This document shows, one piece after another, positions 34,199 through 45,189 of a stretch of DNA of 50,566 nt (its first letter is position 1; each line of letters starts with the position of its first letter). Position numbers and translations under genes: made by a program. Source of the DNA: Scleroderma bovista (Eukaryota > Basidiomycota > Agaricomycetes > Boletales > Sclerodermataceae); assembly GCA_037178675.1 (NCBI GenBank), contig JAYMGJ010000199.1, positions 1 through 50,566 of the forward strand, written 5' to 3'. The notes under the pieces were generated by a model. It was not told the origin of the DNA. It worked only from the letters and a program-made list of their open reading frames with translations, and made no database searches.

Positions 34199-34331
34199 AG
34201 GAGATGAAGACAGAGAAGGTGAGTCCAAGTAGTTGGACTGTACTTGTAATTGTATCTAGTTTCCTTTTTTTTTTTTCCTTTTACTTTGTTTTCTACACTG
34301 TCAATAGACTTTGTTTGGTGATTTAGACAAC

Positions 34332-35717
34332 TCAGTGTGAGAGGCTTTCTAAGGGGCCTGGCTTAGTCAGGTAGGCCTTATGGTAGTCGGCCACAAGTTC
34401 TGATGCGTGTCCAAGCTTGGTCACGATCAACCAAGATGTTTCTTTGTCAGTACCTTCGTAACCAGCCCATCTAACTAGATAGAGGAGTGGCCATTGGCAT
34501 CGACGTTGGTCGAACTTTGAGTCAAGGATCTCAGTGATCTCAAACTTGGGTTTGCCGTCGACTTTGACGGGAGGTGGTGGAGGTTGTGACCGATTCGGTA
34601 TTGTGTTTGGTGTCGCTGGTTTGAGCTGTGAGACATGGAAGATGGGATGGACAGCATGCATAGAGTTGGGGAGATGGATTGTGAATGATAAAGTGCTGAC
34701 TTGGGCGATGATTGAGTAGGGGCTGAGATTCTTCTTGGAGAGTTTCTTGGAGGGTCGGGTAGACCTAAAGTACTTGGCCTTGACGAATACTTGATCACCG
34801 ACTTTGAAATCAGGTGCGGGTGATCTTCTGGTGTCAGCAGGGCCTTGGTACCTTTTCTGGGCAGCAGCCATCTCTTCACATAGGTACTCGTGCAATGACT
34901 CTAAGTCAACTGCATATTCCCTTGCCCAAGCTGATGAGAGATCACGCTTGGGGTGCACAGCAATGTTTGGGTGGTATCCTTTGTTCGCAAAGAACGGTGA
35001 GACACCAGTCGTAGCACTAGGGGCATTATTGTAGGCGAACTCGGTGAGAGGTAATAGGTCTGACCAATTGTCCTGCTGGTAATTGCAGTACATCCTGAGG
35101 TATTGCTTGAGGGTTTGGTTAGCTCACAAAGTCTATCCGTCACCTTCTGGGTGATAGCCTGAAGTGAAATGTAATTTCATATCTAAGGCCTTCCCAAGTG
35201 ATCAGAAGAAGTGCAAGATGAACTCTGAGCCTCGGTCAGACATTACATGTGCAGGGATGCTGTGCTTAGCGAAGACATGGAGTAGGAAGAGCTGTGCGAG
35301 CTCAGGGGAAGTTATCATGTCGTGAGTTGGGATGAATATGGCTTGCTTTGATAGTCGGTCAATGACTACTAGTATGGCTGTGAAGCTGGATGAGGATGGG
35401 AGTTGCTCGATGAAATCCATTGAGATGGAATTCCATGGTCGGTTGGGGACTGGTAATTGCTTGAGCATCCCATAGGGTTGGTGACGTGGTGTCTTAGCTT
35501 GGGTGCAGGCTGTGCAGGACTTGACGTAGTCCTTCACGTAGGTATGAATGCCTGGCCATGTGTATTTGCAATGGATGAGCTCTAGGGTGTGGTTCTGACC
35601 GAAGTGTCCCAATAGGGGATGGTCATGCTTGTATCTGAGGACACAAAGATGTAGGTCATTGGCCTCAGCGACATACATGCGGCCATCGAGACGTAGGTAA
35701 CCAGTCTCATTGGTCAA
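34332..35717 (-). pseudogene. Gypsy B integrase with chromodomain, broken
   Basis: The N-terminal zinc region (HPLLGHFGQNHTLELIH, then CTACTQAK) and the core with two of the three catalytic acids (Asp in SMDFIEQLP, Asp in MSDRGSEF) lie at 35202-35717. Between 35093 and 35202 the sequence should carry the third catalytic Glu in a GQTE-type motif, but it reads with in-frame stops there and the Glu is not present. From 35093 the C-terminal part continues (LPLTEFAYNN), then a chromodomain (YLVRWAGYEGTDKETSWL). Chromodomains target this class to marked heterochromatin. Confidence 0.88.
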
Positions 35718-36044
35718 CCATCAGGGACTCGATGTGTCCAAGAGGTGGGCTTTAGCGATGGGATCGGTCAGGAGATTGGCTAGGATATCAGTGTGGAGAT
35801 GCTCAATGTCCATGAGTGCACTTGCTCTGAGTACTGGAGCGTGTAGGTATGTCGCACGAAGGGAATTGGTGAGCTGTTCAGCCGTGAACACCAGTTGGAG
35901 GTTCTGTGGATTGACTCAGGTGAAGCCCCTATCCCCCACTTTGGGGTAGACATCCCAGCATCTAGTCAACGCGTCAGGCTTTGCACCAAGTTTACCAGGT
36001 CAGAAATGAATGATCAGGTTAAAAGAGGAGAGGTATTCTGACCA

Positions 36045-37390
36045 TCAGGCTTGCTGACAGGTGAGAACCTTAGAGGTGGAGAAATACTCCAAGTTTTTGT
36101 GGTCAGTCACAATGTCAATTGGGAAGGCAGGGCCCTCCAGATAATGACACCAGGTCTTGAAGGCCTCAAAAATAGCAAGGAGCTCCTTGTCATGAGTATC
36201 GTAGTTCAGCTCAGGTGTGGTCAGAGTGTGAGAGTAGAATGCAATCAGTTGTATCTTGTCATCCGAACCTGTGATGGATAGGATACCAGCGATCACGTAG
36301 TCCGACATGTTGGTCTCGACTGTTAGTTGGGCACCTGGCTGGAAGTGGGTGAGGATGGGAGCAGTAGTGAAGGCCTCCTTGAGTTGATTGAATGACCATT
36401 GGCAGACGTCGGAGAAATCCCAGGGGGCATCTTTCCATGTCAACTGAGTTAAGGGAACCACTATATCAGAGTAATTGAAGATGAATTGACAGTAAAAGTT
36501 TGCAAAGCCAAGGAAGGACTGAATGTCCTTCACTTTGCGAGGTTCAGGCCAATCGCAGATTGTCTTGACTTTGTCTTGTGACATTGTCAAACCATTGGGG
36601 GAGAGGAAGTACCCGAGGTACTCCACCGAGTCCAAATGGAACTCACACTTTTGAATTTGGCATAAAGCTTGTGCTGGCGGAGTCACTGAAGCACTTCCTG
36701 AACGTGTTTAGTATGGTCCTCCATGTTGTCTGAGTAGACTAGGATGTCGTTGAGGTAGACTACAACGCAGTGTCAAAGATTGATTTTAGTATAGACCTTT
36801 GCCCAACTTGGAGAGTCGAGTAGGTCGGAGATGAGAGGTAGAGGGTACTGATCCTTCTTTGATATTTTGTTGAGTCCTTGGTAATTGACACAAAGTCGGA
36901 GAGAGCCAACCTTCTTCTTGACAAAGAGGACAGGGGCTGCATGGGAGGATGAGGTCAGATGGATGAAACCAAAGCGAAGGTTTTTGTTGATGAATGCCCA
37001 AAGGGTTTCGAGCTCGAAGGGGGAGAGAGAGTAGAGTCTACCAGGCGGTAACAGCACTCCTTCTTCCAGTTCTATCTTAAGGTCGTATTCCCAATGAGGC
37101 ACGAGTACCAATGCTTTCGCCTTGCTAAAGACATTGGCAAAGTCATGGTATGCCTTGGGGACAGAGGAGAGGTTGGGAGCAGCATCGACAAACACAGCAT
37201 GAAAGCTACCATCAGGCTTCAGCTGAATAGAGAACTGTTGAGAGCCATCAAGTTGGCAAGCCTTCAGAAAGGCTGCAGTGTTGATGAGAGCAATAGGGGG
37301 TGCCCAAAGACCAGGAGCCTGAGGTGAGCTGGTCAGGGAAGGAGATGAGACTGACGTAGCGTCAAGTCTCAGCGTGCTCAGTGAGTGCAC
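36045..37390 (-). pseudogene. Gypsy B reverse transcriptase and RNase H, deleted and mutated
   Basis: 37390-36773 carries the RT start (LELEEGVLLPPGRLYSLSP-type region, then SLRLCVNYQGLNKISKKDQY). After AKVYTKINL the sequence jumps directly to VVVYLNDILVYSDN, so about 75 residues of the palm are missing. The catalytic YLDD box reads YLND (36750 region), a loss of one Asp. 36686-36045 has the connection and RNase H (LGYFLSPNGL, then LTVETNMSDYVIAG), where the first catalytic Asp is also Asn. A frame change separates the two blocks. The element cannot move itself. Confidence 0.88.
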
Positions 37391-37482
37391 TAAGGATTGG
37401 GGAGTGAGCTCGGGGTTGGCACTTGCTGCGTAGATGTTCTGAACTTGTTACTGCTCAGTACCCAGTCAATCGATGGATTGTA

Positions 37483-37855
37483 TCAGGTGAGCCAGTTATG
37501 TCCGAGAACTATCTTACAGTCAGAGTCCAATGGGGTGACATAAAATGTCATTGGGGTGACGTCGCCAGAGGGAAAGCGGATGGGTAGATCGGTTGCTTCA
37601 GTAATTATGATGGTGGTGGTACTGTCAAATAGACAGAGAACGATCGGGGATACCGAGTAAAGCGAAAGAGAGTTCATATTGGCAAAAGATGGATCTACAA
37701 AACAATGGGTGGAACCCGAATCTACTAACACGGGAAAGACTGTATATCACAGTTACTGATAGTAACCTGAGGTCAGAGAGAGTTTGGATCAGAAAGAGCA
37801 GCTGCGTTGAGTCGGGCCTCCATTGGTGCACAGTCAGGAACAATGCAACTCCCAC
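37483..37855 (-). pseudogene. Gypsy B protease region
   Basis: An aspartic protease of the retropepsin type with the catalytic motif LVDSGSTHCFVD and the closing strand VLGHNWLT. It lies between gag and the reverse transcriptase in the usual order. The frame joins neither gag nor RT cleanly. Confidence 0.8.
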
Positions 37856-37878
37856 TCTGTGCGGAGTCTCAGGAGTTA

Positions 37879-39228
37879 CTATCTATTTTTTTTTGCCTTG
37901 GTGGAGGCCGTCAGTTTGGCTTCCAACGTGTTCGTGGTAGTGGCAGTAGCTGCCCTAGCCTTGGCTGCTCGAGAGCCAGACTTGGGGCAGTCCTTGGCCT
38001 TGTGGCCAGTCGCACCACAAAACATGCACAGATTCATGTCGAACCTGCATTTGCGTTCCTCAGAGGTCAGCTTGCCATCCTTGCTGAGCTTGTCTGAAAG
38101 CTCAGCAGTCTTGCCCAATTTGTTATGTTTCTGAGTCAGGGTCGATGATGAAGAGGACTGGGCAGTGTTGCCCAAGGATTTACCCTTATCGGATTTACCC
38201 AACTTGGTGTTGGGGGTGTTGGTACTAGTGCTGGTAGAAGTCTTGTTCTGACATGTGACCTCTTCCTTGCATTCCCAATATCAGGCATTGATCTCCTGGG
38301 TAAGGACGCAAAGACTGTTCAGAGTGCACAGTTTACTGACACAGCTTATCTTGTCCTTGATTCGGTTGGGGAGACCTGTGTAGAAGTGATGACGCAGGGC
38401 GCCATTGCCGTAGCCACAAACCTGGGATGCAATGAGGTTGAAGTCAACCACGTATCGGTTGGCACAATGGTTTTCCTTCATGCGGAGGTGGTTGAGCTGA
38501 TGCTCGGTGTCGACAACAGGATCATGAGGACTGAAGGTTGTTTGGAGTTCAATGATGAACTCTTCCCAGTTGGTCATCCAAATTGGATGGTTGTGGGGGT
38601 CTCCTGCACCAAGTAGGTCTGGCTCGAACCATTTGAGAGCCATTCCTTTGAGGTAGGACTGTGTGAAGGTGACCTTGGTTCAGTCAGTGCAAAACACCTT
38701 TGGTCGGTCCTGGAAGTTGAGCTCACACTGGACAAAAAATGTGTGCAACTTCTTTGGATCGGTCCCATCGAAGGTGTCAGGTTTGCACACCTTGGTGCGA
38801 GACGAAGACTCAGATGAGCACAAAGATCATGCGAGTCTGTCAATAGCGATGGAGAGGTTGTTGAAAATGACTAGACTGGCCTCCTCTGGGTTGGGGATGC
38901 CATCAATGGGGTCCTCACCACCATCATCAGGGTTTGGATTGTCAGGGTCATCAGGACCATCACTGCTGGGACCACCATCACCGGGGCCATTGTGATGGTC
39001 ATCATCTAGGTCATCGCCGAGATCTTTGACGAAGGCCCCAGGTGGGTGACACTGAGCAGGGGAGGAGGCTTTCTGAGCAGAGAAGCCTTGGAATTGGGAG
39101 ACAGAGTTGGGTGAGCGCCTGAGGCTAGTCAGAGTGCTCAATGCAGCAGCCCGACGAGTGTTGGATGCTGAGGGTTCTGGGTTGTTTGCGCAAGCAGTGC
39201 GTGAGCGAGTTTGGATTGTCCTGGACAT
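37879..39228 (-). pseudogene. Gypsy B gag
   Basis: The N-terminus (MSRTIQTRSR) and an Asp/Pro-rich linker lead to ASLVIFNNLSIAIDRLA, then a TGA. The capsid-like part follows (KPDTFDGTDPKKL; ALKWFEPDLLG; HDPVVDTEHQLNHL). The zinc knuckle CMFCGATGHKAKDC (C-x2-C-x4-H-x4-C) lies near 38000. It parallels the gypsy A gag piece by piece, so the two elements are related families. Confidence 0.85.
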
Positions 39229-39269
39229 AGGTGATTGTGAACTCGTACAAGACTGGAGTTTGAATATAC

Positions 39270-42217
39270 TGTCAAGACTGGTTCTTCACCGATCTGATCT
39301 CTACAAGGGGTCAGGGGGTCAGGGGTTGGTCTAGTGGTAAGACTGAGATGCTACATAGCATAGTCATGCTTCCCGAGTAGTACAAAGGCTGACTGAGGGT
39401 CTGATGGAGAGTCCAAGGGTAAATGGTCAACAACTGAGTGCTTGCATGAGGGCAGAGATGGAGAGTATGAAGGGAGAACAGATGAGAAGTATCTTCAAAC
39501 TGAAACTACAACAGACCGAGTATCTAGGTATTTATACTGAGTGGAACGGATGAGGTGATGTATGGGAAGTTGGGATTACCAACAAACGACAAGTGCAGTC
39601 GCACTGCGCGCTGAGTAAGTACAGTAAGTGCGATAACCGGATTACCAATAGGTATCATATTAGTAAAGCAACAGGATGGAAACGTATAGTAACCGGAAAC
39701 AAGAAAGGAAACACATTAGGTAATCATACAGAGGGACAGAATGGACAACATGCTCACCGATTGGTGTCGATACAGAACAGATAGAGAGAAATGGAAAAGG
39801 GAGTACATACAATAAAACAGATGGCGAACGCATGGATGCAATCAGACAATAGGGTACAGGGTGATTGGTGTGTGCCTAAGTGAGGGAAGAGGTCAGAACA
39901 ACCAACAACCAACACCAAATGACAGCAATTTGCAAGTGGTGGCCTTCCTTTGCGTATCTGGTATTTAATCTCCTCAGGGGGATGTGCTGCACACCTTCAG
40001 GCAGGATGCAGGAGGGAAGGGAAGGGCTTCTGATGGAGATGGAATGTGACTTGGGATGGTATTGACTCCTCTTCAACCTACCACAGTGGTTAGAAAGAGT
40101 CCTGGGATAGAAGAGCGATGATAGATTGATGATAGGGGTGTAATAGCTGATGGAGCAGAGGGGAAGCAAGGGGACAGTTCCTGCTTCAAGAATGTGATGG
40201 ACAGTGATGGGATGGAGTTGACAGAGATGCTAGACTGCACTTGAGCCTAGAGAAATGATCAGATACAAGATATATCTGATAAACAACAATATAGGAGCTT
40301 TAGGCCAGCACTGGGTGACCTACAAGTACAAAGACAGAGATGGAGCTTATAGACAGAGAGGGAGAGTGAATTTGGTCGCTTTATTGAGGGGGAAGCAGAC
40401 ACTTCCTTGCAGCCTTTGGCTGCTGGTTTATATACAGGAGGGGCTGTGGCCCTGTAAGCACAAATGACTAAGTGCTTGGTAAGAGATTGGTAAGCGATTG
40501 ATAAGCAGTGTAATCAGGCTGAGTCATTGATGGGGAGAGCCTGAACAAGCTGCTGAGCCAAGGGAAAGAGCAAAAACATAGGTAAAAAGGGGTGCATAAC
40601 CAAAAATATGGAAAAATCATTGCATGGGGCCCAAAAGAGAGGGGGGGAAAGCATGGGATGAGTAGATCGAAGCTAAATGAGCATATGTGATGACATAATG
40701 CATATGAATCATAGGGGCATGAGTCATGAATTGATAAGCAGCATGATAAGCATGATTTGAAGGATGATTGGTAAGTGATTGGTAAGGGGAGTAATGGGGA
40801 TTAGTAATGCCAAAAGGGGATGAATAATGCGCAGCAGAGTGAGTCAGAGTGAGCCAGAGTGACTCCGTGTGACTCAGACAGAAGGGAAGCACAACCTGTG
40901 ATTGATTGAACTTTAGATCTGGAGATGAGCTTCTGAAGCAGTGCCACTAATGGGAGTGGCTGGGGGATAATAAAAGAATTGATCCGACCAGAATAGCAGT
41001 GTCAGGGGGCCTGGAATGACAAGTAGAGTCACAGCTGGTCACAGAGTGTCACAAATCCCTTAGATTGAGCTTCTGTAGAGCAAAAATGCGACATTTGGTG
41101 CTTCCAAAGTGCAGTCTTCCCTTGAGCAGTAAGAGGAAGGTTCTGTACTCTATTAGGGCTCATAAGAAGGGTTCTAGAGCACTGTTTCATTCGTGTTTGT
41201 TGTGGGATAGCAGGGAAGTGAAACATGAATAGCGGATTTGATGTGTCCAGGGAAGTGAGATGAATGATAGAGGGAGATGGATGTGACAGGACTCTGGGAT
41301 AAAAGGACCATATGCAGAGGACTCAGGAGACACAGAGACAACCAGGTATGAATTTTCAAGTCTAATGATAGACTTGAGACAACCAAAGTATGTGCATGAT
41401 GCCGGACTGACAAGGAGAATGTGCTGACCGAGAACAAGAGGGACTGAGGGAGCAGGCTGGAAAGATATGTACCAGACAGTACACAGGAGCTCAGGGAGAG
41501 GCTGTCCCAAGAGCAGGACATAGTTGAGGTCTGCTGCAATAGCAGAGAAACATTCCAGAGAAAATGCAGACTCCATAGTGAGTGATGAAGCAGGTGTCTG
41601 GATTGTGGGTGGAATATCTCCATGGGAAATAAACAGATTTACATCAGAACTTGACAGGCAGATAGACCATGGTCTAGGCTCCATGATGGTATAGTCACAT
41701 GATTGATAGCTTCAAAAATGGCAGAGCTATTCAAAATATTGGAATGCTGGCACTGGGTGCCTAAATTTGACATTTGGGTGCTAAAAATGATTCTTCCTTT
41801 TCTCCTTTGTTTCTCTATCATTTCTTCTGCTTCTTTGGCTGTTCTGGTATGGGAGTTGGACTGCAGTAGGTTGCATTCCTCTCTCATACTGAAATGATCA
41901 TCAATCCTTGGATTCTTCTGCTTCTTGGCAGTTCTCATGCGAGGGATGACTGCTGGACGTCGGCAGTCATCTCTTGCTCCAGAATAGTCATTCTTGTGCA
42001 ATAGATGGCTACAACGAGCTTGTATTCATTCTTCGCATAAGGATAGTCTTGACTTTGCATGATATGGATAGTGAGGGCTGTCTGTATCCCTCAAGTCAGG
42101 ACAATCTTTCAACAGATCTTGGGTGCATTCTTTGCATTAATTTCATTGGCTAACTCTCTCCATGTCCACAGTACCAAACATGTTTGGTGCATGACATCGG
42201 ATGTTATGGTCATGACA
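39270..42217 (-). mobile_element. Gypsy B 5' LTR (LTR3, long form)
   Basis: 2948 bp, from tgtcaagactgg to ggtcatgaca on the plus strand. 39270-39870 matches the short solo LTR; about 39870-42195 is the extra part shared with the 3' LTR. The last bases (cggatgttatggtcatgaca) match the solo LTR start again in reverse. Many CG sites of the solo LTR are TG or CA here. Confidence 0.85.
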
Positions 42218-42222
42218 CCATG

Positions 42223-43336
42223 CCAAAGTCCATGAACCAGACACCTTTGATGGCATGGACCCCAAAAAGCTCAGGACCTTTTTGGTCCAGTGTGAACTCT
42301 GCTTTCAGGATCATGCCAAGGCATTCTGCCTGGATAGGGCTAAGGTAACCTTTGCCCAATCCTATTTGAAAGATATGACCTTGGAATGGTTCAAACTGGA
42401 CCTCCTGAACTCCAGAGATCTGGCTGACCATCTGCGCTGGATGGACAGCTGGGTTTACTTCATCGCTGAGCTCCAAAGCATGTTTGGCCCTCATGACCCC
42501 ATCGCCGATGCTGAGCATCAACTCAAGCACCTCTGGATAAAGGATGCACACCGCATTACGCGGTATATTGTGGACTTCAACCACCTCACCTCCCAGGTCC
42601 AGGATTATGGAGATGGCGCACTCTGCCACCTGTTCTACTCCAAACTTCTGGATTGTCTGAAAGACGAGATTGCTTGAGTCAGCAAGCCCCTGACTCTCCA
42701 TGGACTCTGGGCACTATGCCAGGAGATTGATGTGTGCTACTGGGAGCACAAAGACAAGATTGCTCATACCACAAAGAGTCAGTCCACCTCATCCCCAGCT
42801 AAGTCCTCCGACTCCGGAGGCACCTCACCCAAGTCTGGCAAGGAGAAATCCAAAACCAGCAACACCTCTAGCTCCACCCCTGCTGGCTTGTCCAAAACAA
42901 CCAGCAACCTGTCCTCTTCCAGTTCCACCAGGCCGGACCTCACCAACAAGCTTGTTAAGGATGGGAAGCTCACTCCTGATGAGCACAAAAGGCATCTAGA
43001 TAATAACCTCTGCATGTTCTGCGGAGGTCCCAGTCACTTCGTGGACAACTGTCCCAAGAAGACCAAAAAGGCCAAAGCTCGCGCTGCGGCTACTGACGCT
43101 ACTGAGTCCGGTAAAATGGACTCAAACTCAGGTGCCAACTCTGAGTCAAAAAAAGAGTAAGCAGCTCCCAGCCCTCCACACAACCGGCGAGCTGCGTTGA
43201 CTCTGGAAGTGCACCCAAGGAGGTCTGCCTCAACGTGTCTGCTCTTTATGACCCTAACTCCCTTATGCCCCATGTTTCCCTCTTATCTTTGGACTTACCT
43301 AAAATTCGCGCACTTGTGGACTCCGGGTCCACTTCA
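42223..43336 (+). pseudogene. Gypsy A gag, 3' part, and start of protease
   Basis: It continues gypsy A gag in frame after the gypsy B insertion: HEPDTFDGMDPKKLRTFLV, LEWFKLDLLNSRDL, HDPIADAEHQLKHL. A TGA at 42675-42677 breaks DEIA-VSKP. A Ser/Thr-rich stretch and the zinc knuckle CMFCGGPSHFVDNC follow. The frame ends at 43160, and a protease start with RALVDSGSTSG appears at about 43300-43336. The element stops there; no reverse transcriptase or integrase of gypsy A is present, so its 3' half is lost or displaced. Confidence 0.85.
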
Positions 43337-43640
43337 GGTAACCACTTTTGATAAGCATTTAGCCTGAATAGTTTAGTATCGCAATTCAGCCAAATAGCCT
43401 ATAAAACCATGGTCATCCCAGGGAAGGTCTGCTTCCCTCCTTGGATGGGCCATTGTTTTTATAATCCCATCCCAGGGCTGGTCCATGCCATATGGGATGG
43501 CCCATACTTATTTGTGGTGTCAGGGGTCCTTATACATTTTTTTCATTCTTGCTTACCACAGATAGTTTGGTATTTTCTTTAAACACTGCACATTCTCTTG
43601 CTTGGAATGAGTTCTGTAATATTTCAAAACCATCTTCATC
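43337..43640. other. Left flank of the KDZ remnant
   Basis: Holds short inverted motifs (catggtcatcccaggg, gggatggcccata) similar to those at 44500-44620. They may be subterminal repeats of the DNA transposon that carried the KDZ fragment. No coding sequence seen. Confidence 0.4.
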
Positions 43641-43659
43641 CAACAACAAAATTTATATT

Positions 43660-44222
43660 ATTCAAACTAGATGTTGATGATGATATTTGGCAGGATGTTG
43701 GACTAGGAGACAGCATTGGTGGCTTACCACCAGCCTGGTTGGCTGATGAAAAGGTTCGCCTAGGGATTAAATCTCTTCTGGAGCTGAGGCGTTGTGAGGA
43801 GGAAGAGATCTGTTTGCTACAAGAAAGGAAAGTACTAGTGGAGTGGTTTGCTGAGGAGTGGAGTCGGCTCCAGAAAGCAAAGTTGAATGCCAGTAAGCAA
43901 TATTATCAGACACTACTATCCTGATGAGATATGGGGTGTTAGTGCTGAGGATCTTCATAAAGCAACTTGCATTTTTCCTTTTATGCATGTTGTTGACATT
44001 GAGGAGGAAACTATAGATGATATAGATTCTGAGAATGGGAGAGAAGAGCTCCCTATGGATGATGAGTTATTGGATGCAGCTGAGGAATTTGCTCTTGCTG
44101 ATGAATATTATCATCAGGTTGGAGATGGTCTGGAGGAAGGAATTACATGGATAGAGCAATGGGAGGATGATGTATTGGACATGGATCCTCAATCATCTCC
44201 AAGCAAAAGAGCACATAGATAG
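43660..44222 (+). pseudogene. KDZ-type transposase, C-terminal remnant
   Basis: Frame one contains DVDDDIWQDVGLGDS, PPAWLADEKVRLGIKSLLEL, CEEEEICLLQERKV and VEWFAEEWSRLQKA, as in the C-terminal region of the KDZ (Kyakuja-Dileera-Zisupton) transposases expanded in mushroom genomes. After a frame change near 43900 a second frame continues with DEIWGVSAEDLHKA and an acidic tail (LLDAAEEFALADEYYHQ). The catalytic core is absent, so this is a fragment or end exon. Family assignment is by recall of motif style and would need a profile search. Confidence 0.55.
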
Positions 44223-44449
44223 TTATATATTAATTGTTGTAAAAGGTTGTTATAGAAATGAACCTTGTTGTCTTTTTCAATACAAATAACATATAAACTG
44301 GATTAATGATTTATCTGTGACTGATTGTCTGATATGAATTTTTTATGAAGAGTATATACTATAACAGTTTCAAGCCTATGATGGGATGTGCTATTTGCAT
44401 AAAAAGTAGTCACTGGGGTGTCTTGTAATAGGTTTGAAGGTTTTGATGA

Positions 44450-44660
44450 AATATGCCTCATTGGCACCAATGGGATTTTCCATAATAGATTTGGGAATTA
44501 TCATGGAATCTTCCATAATAGTCTTTGGGGCTGTCATGGGACATCCCATTGTCAGGCAAGAAGACCAGTGGGATGTCCCATAATAGCTTTGAGGCTGTCA
44601 TGGGACATCTCATTGTCATGCAAAAAAACAAATCCATAAGATGTACCATGATGTAAGATT
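44450..44660. repeat. Short inverted motifs gggacatccca / gggatgtccca
   Basis: Four related motifs around 44540-44620 (tgggacatcccatt, gggatgtcccataa, tgggacatctcatt), each itself nearly palindromic. Probably subterminal repeats of the element that carries the KDZ remnant. Confidence 0.55.
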
Positions 44661-45189
44661 GAACATTTCATCCACATAGAGAACTGCTGACTGCTATAAT
44701 AGCATGAATGATAATGTGATCTTTAGATCTCCCTGGTTCATATGCTTGAAAATGGATTCATAATCAAGTATTGATTAATAATTTCATTTTTATTGTCCAC
44801 AGGATGACATAAATAAGTACTGGTAATGCCTCTTGTTCCTCAACCACCACCTTCCCCCATGGGAAAGTTGCCCCCCCAGCCCAAACACCAATGTTTCACA
44901 TCATCCCCATGCTCAATCCTCCTCTCTGAGGTGGGAAAGAGACTTCACTCCTTCCCCAAGGGCATGTTCAAGGCCTGCTTCACCCCCCCTGCTGTACCCT
45001 GCTTGGTGCTCAGCTACATTGCTTCACATCTGCCTTGCTGGTCCTGGACCACCAAGGCTGGCCCCAATGTGGGCAAAATCTTCTCTGTCCCCACTGTTCT
45101 GACCTCCTGCAGGAAGGACAGTCCCAAGGCGATCCAACTAGACTGTCAGCTGGTCAGATGGTCAGATAGTAAGTACATACAGTCATTTA
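44661..45189. other. Unassigned DNA with a Pro-rich open frame
   Basis: An open frame at 44826-45200 on the plus strand is Pro/Ser/Cys-rich and resembles no family I recognise; it runs into the minisatellite. I do not call it a gene. Confidence 0.4.

Larger units (their letters stand above)
30572..42217 (-). mobile_element. Gypsy B, full-length degenerate chromovirus (Ty3/gypsy)
   Basis: 11,646 bp flanked by CCATG on both sides (30567-30571 and 42218-42222). It lies on the minus strand: 5' LTR at 39270-42217, then gag, protease, reverse transcriptase, RNase H, integrase and chromodomain in the Ty3/gypsy order, and 3' LTR at 30572-33297. All genes carry stops or deletions. The LTRs are well diverged from each other, so the insertion is old. 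An antisense zinc-cluster frame lies between pol and the 3' LTR. Confidence 0.93.
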
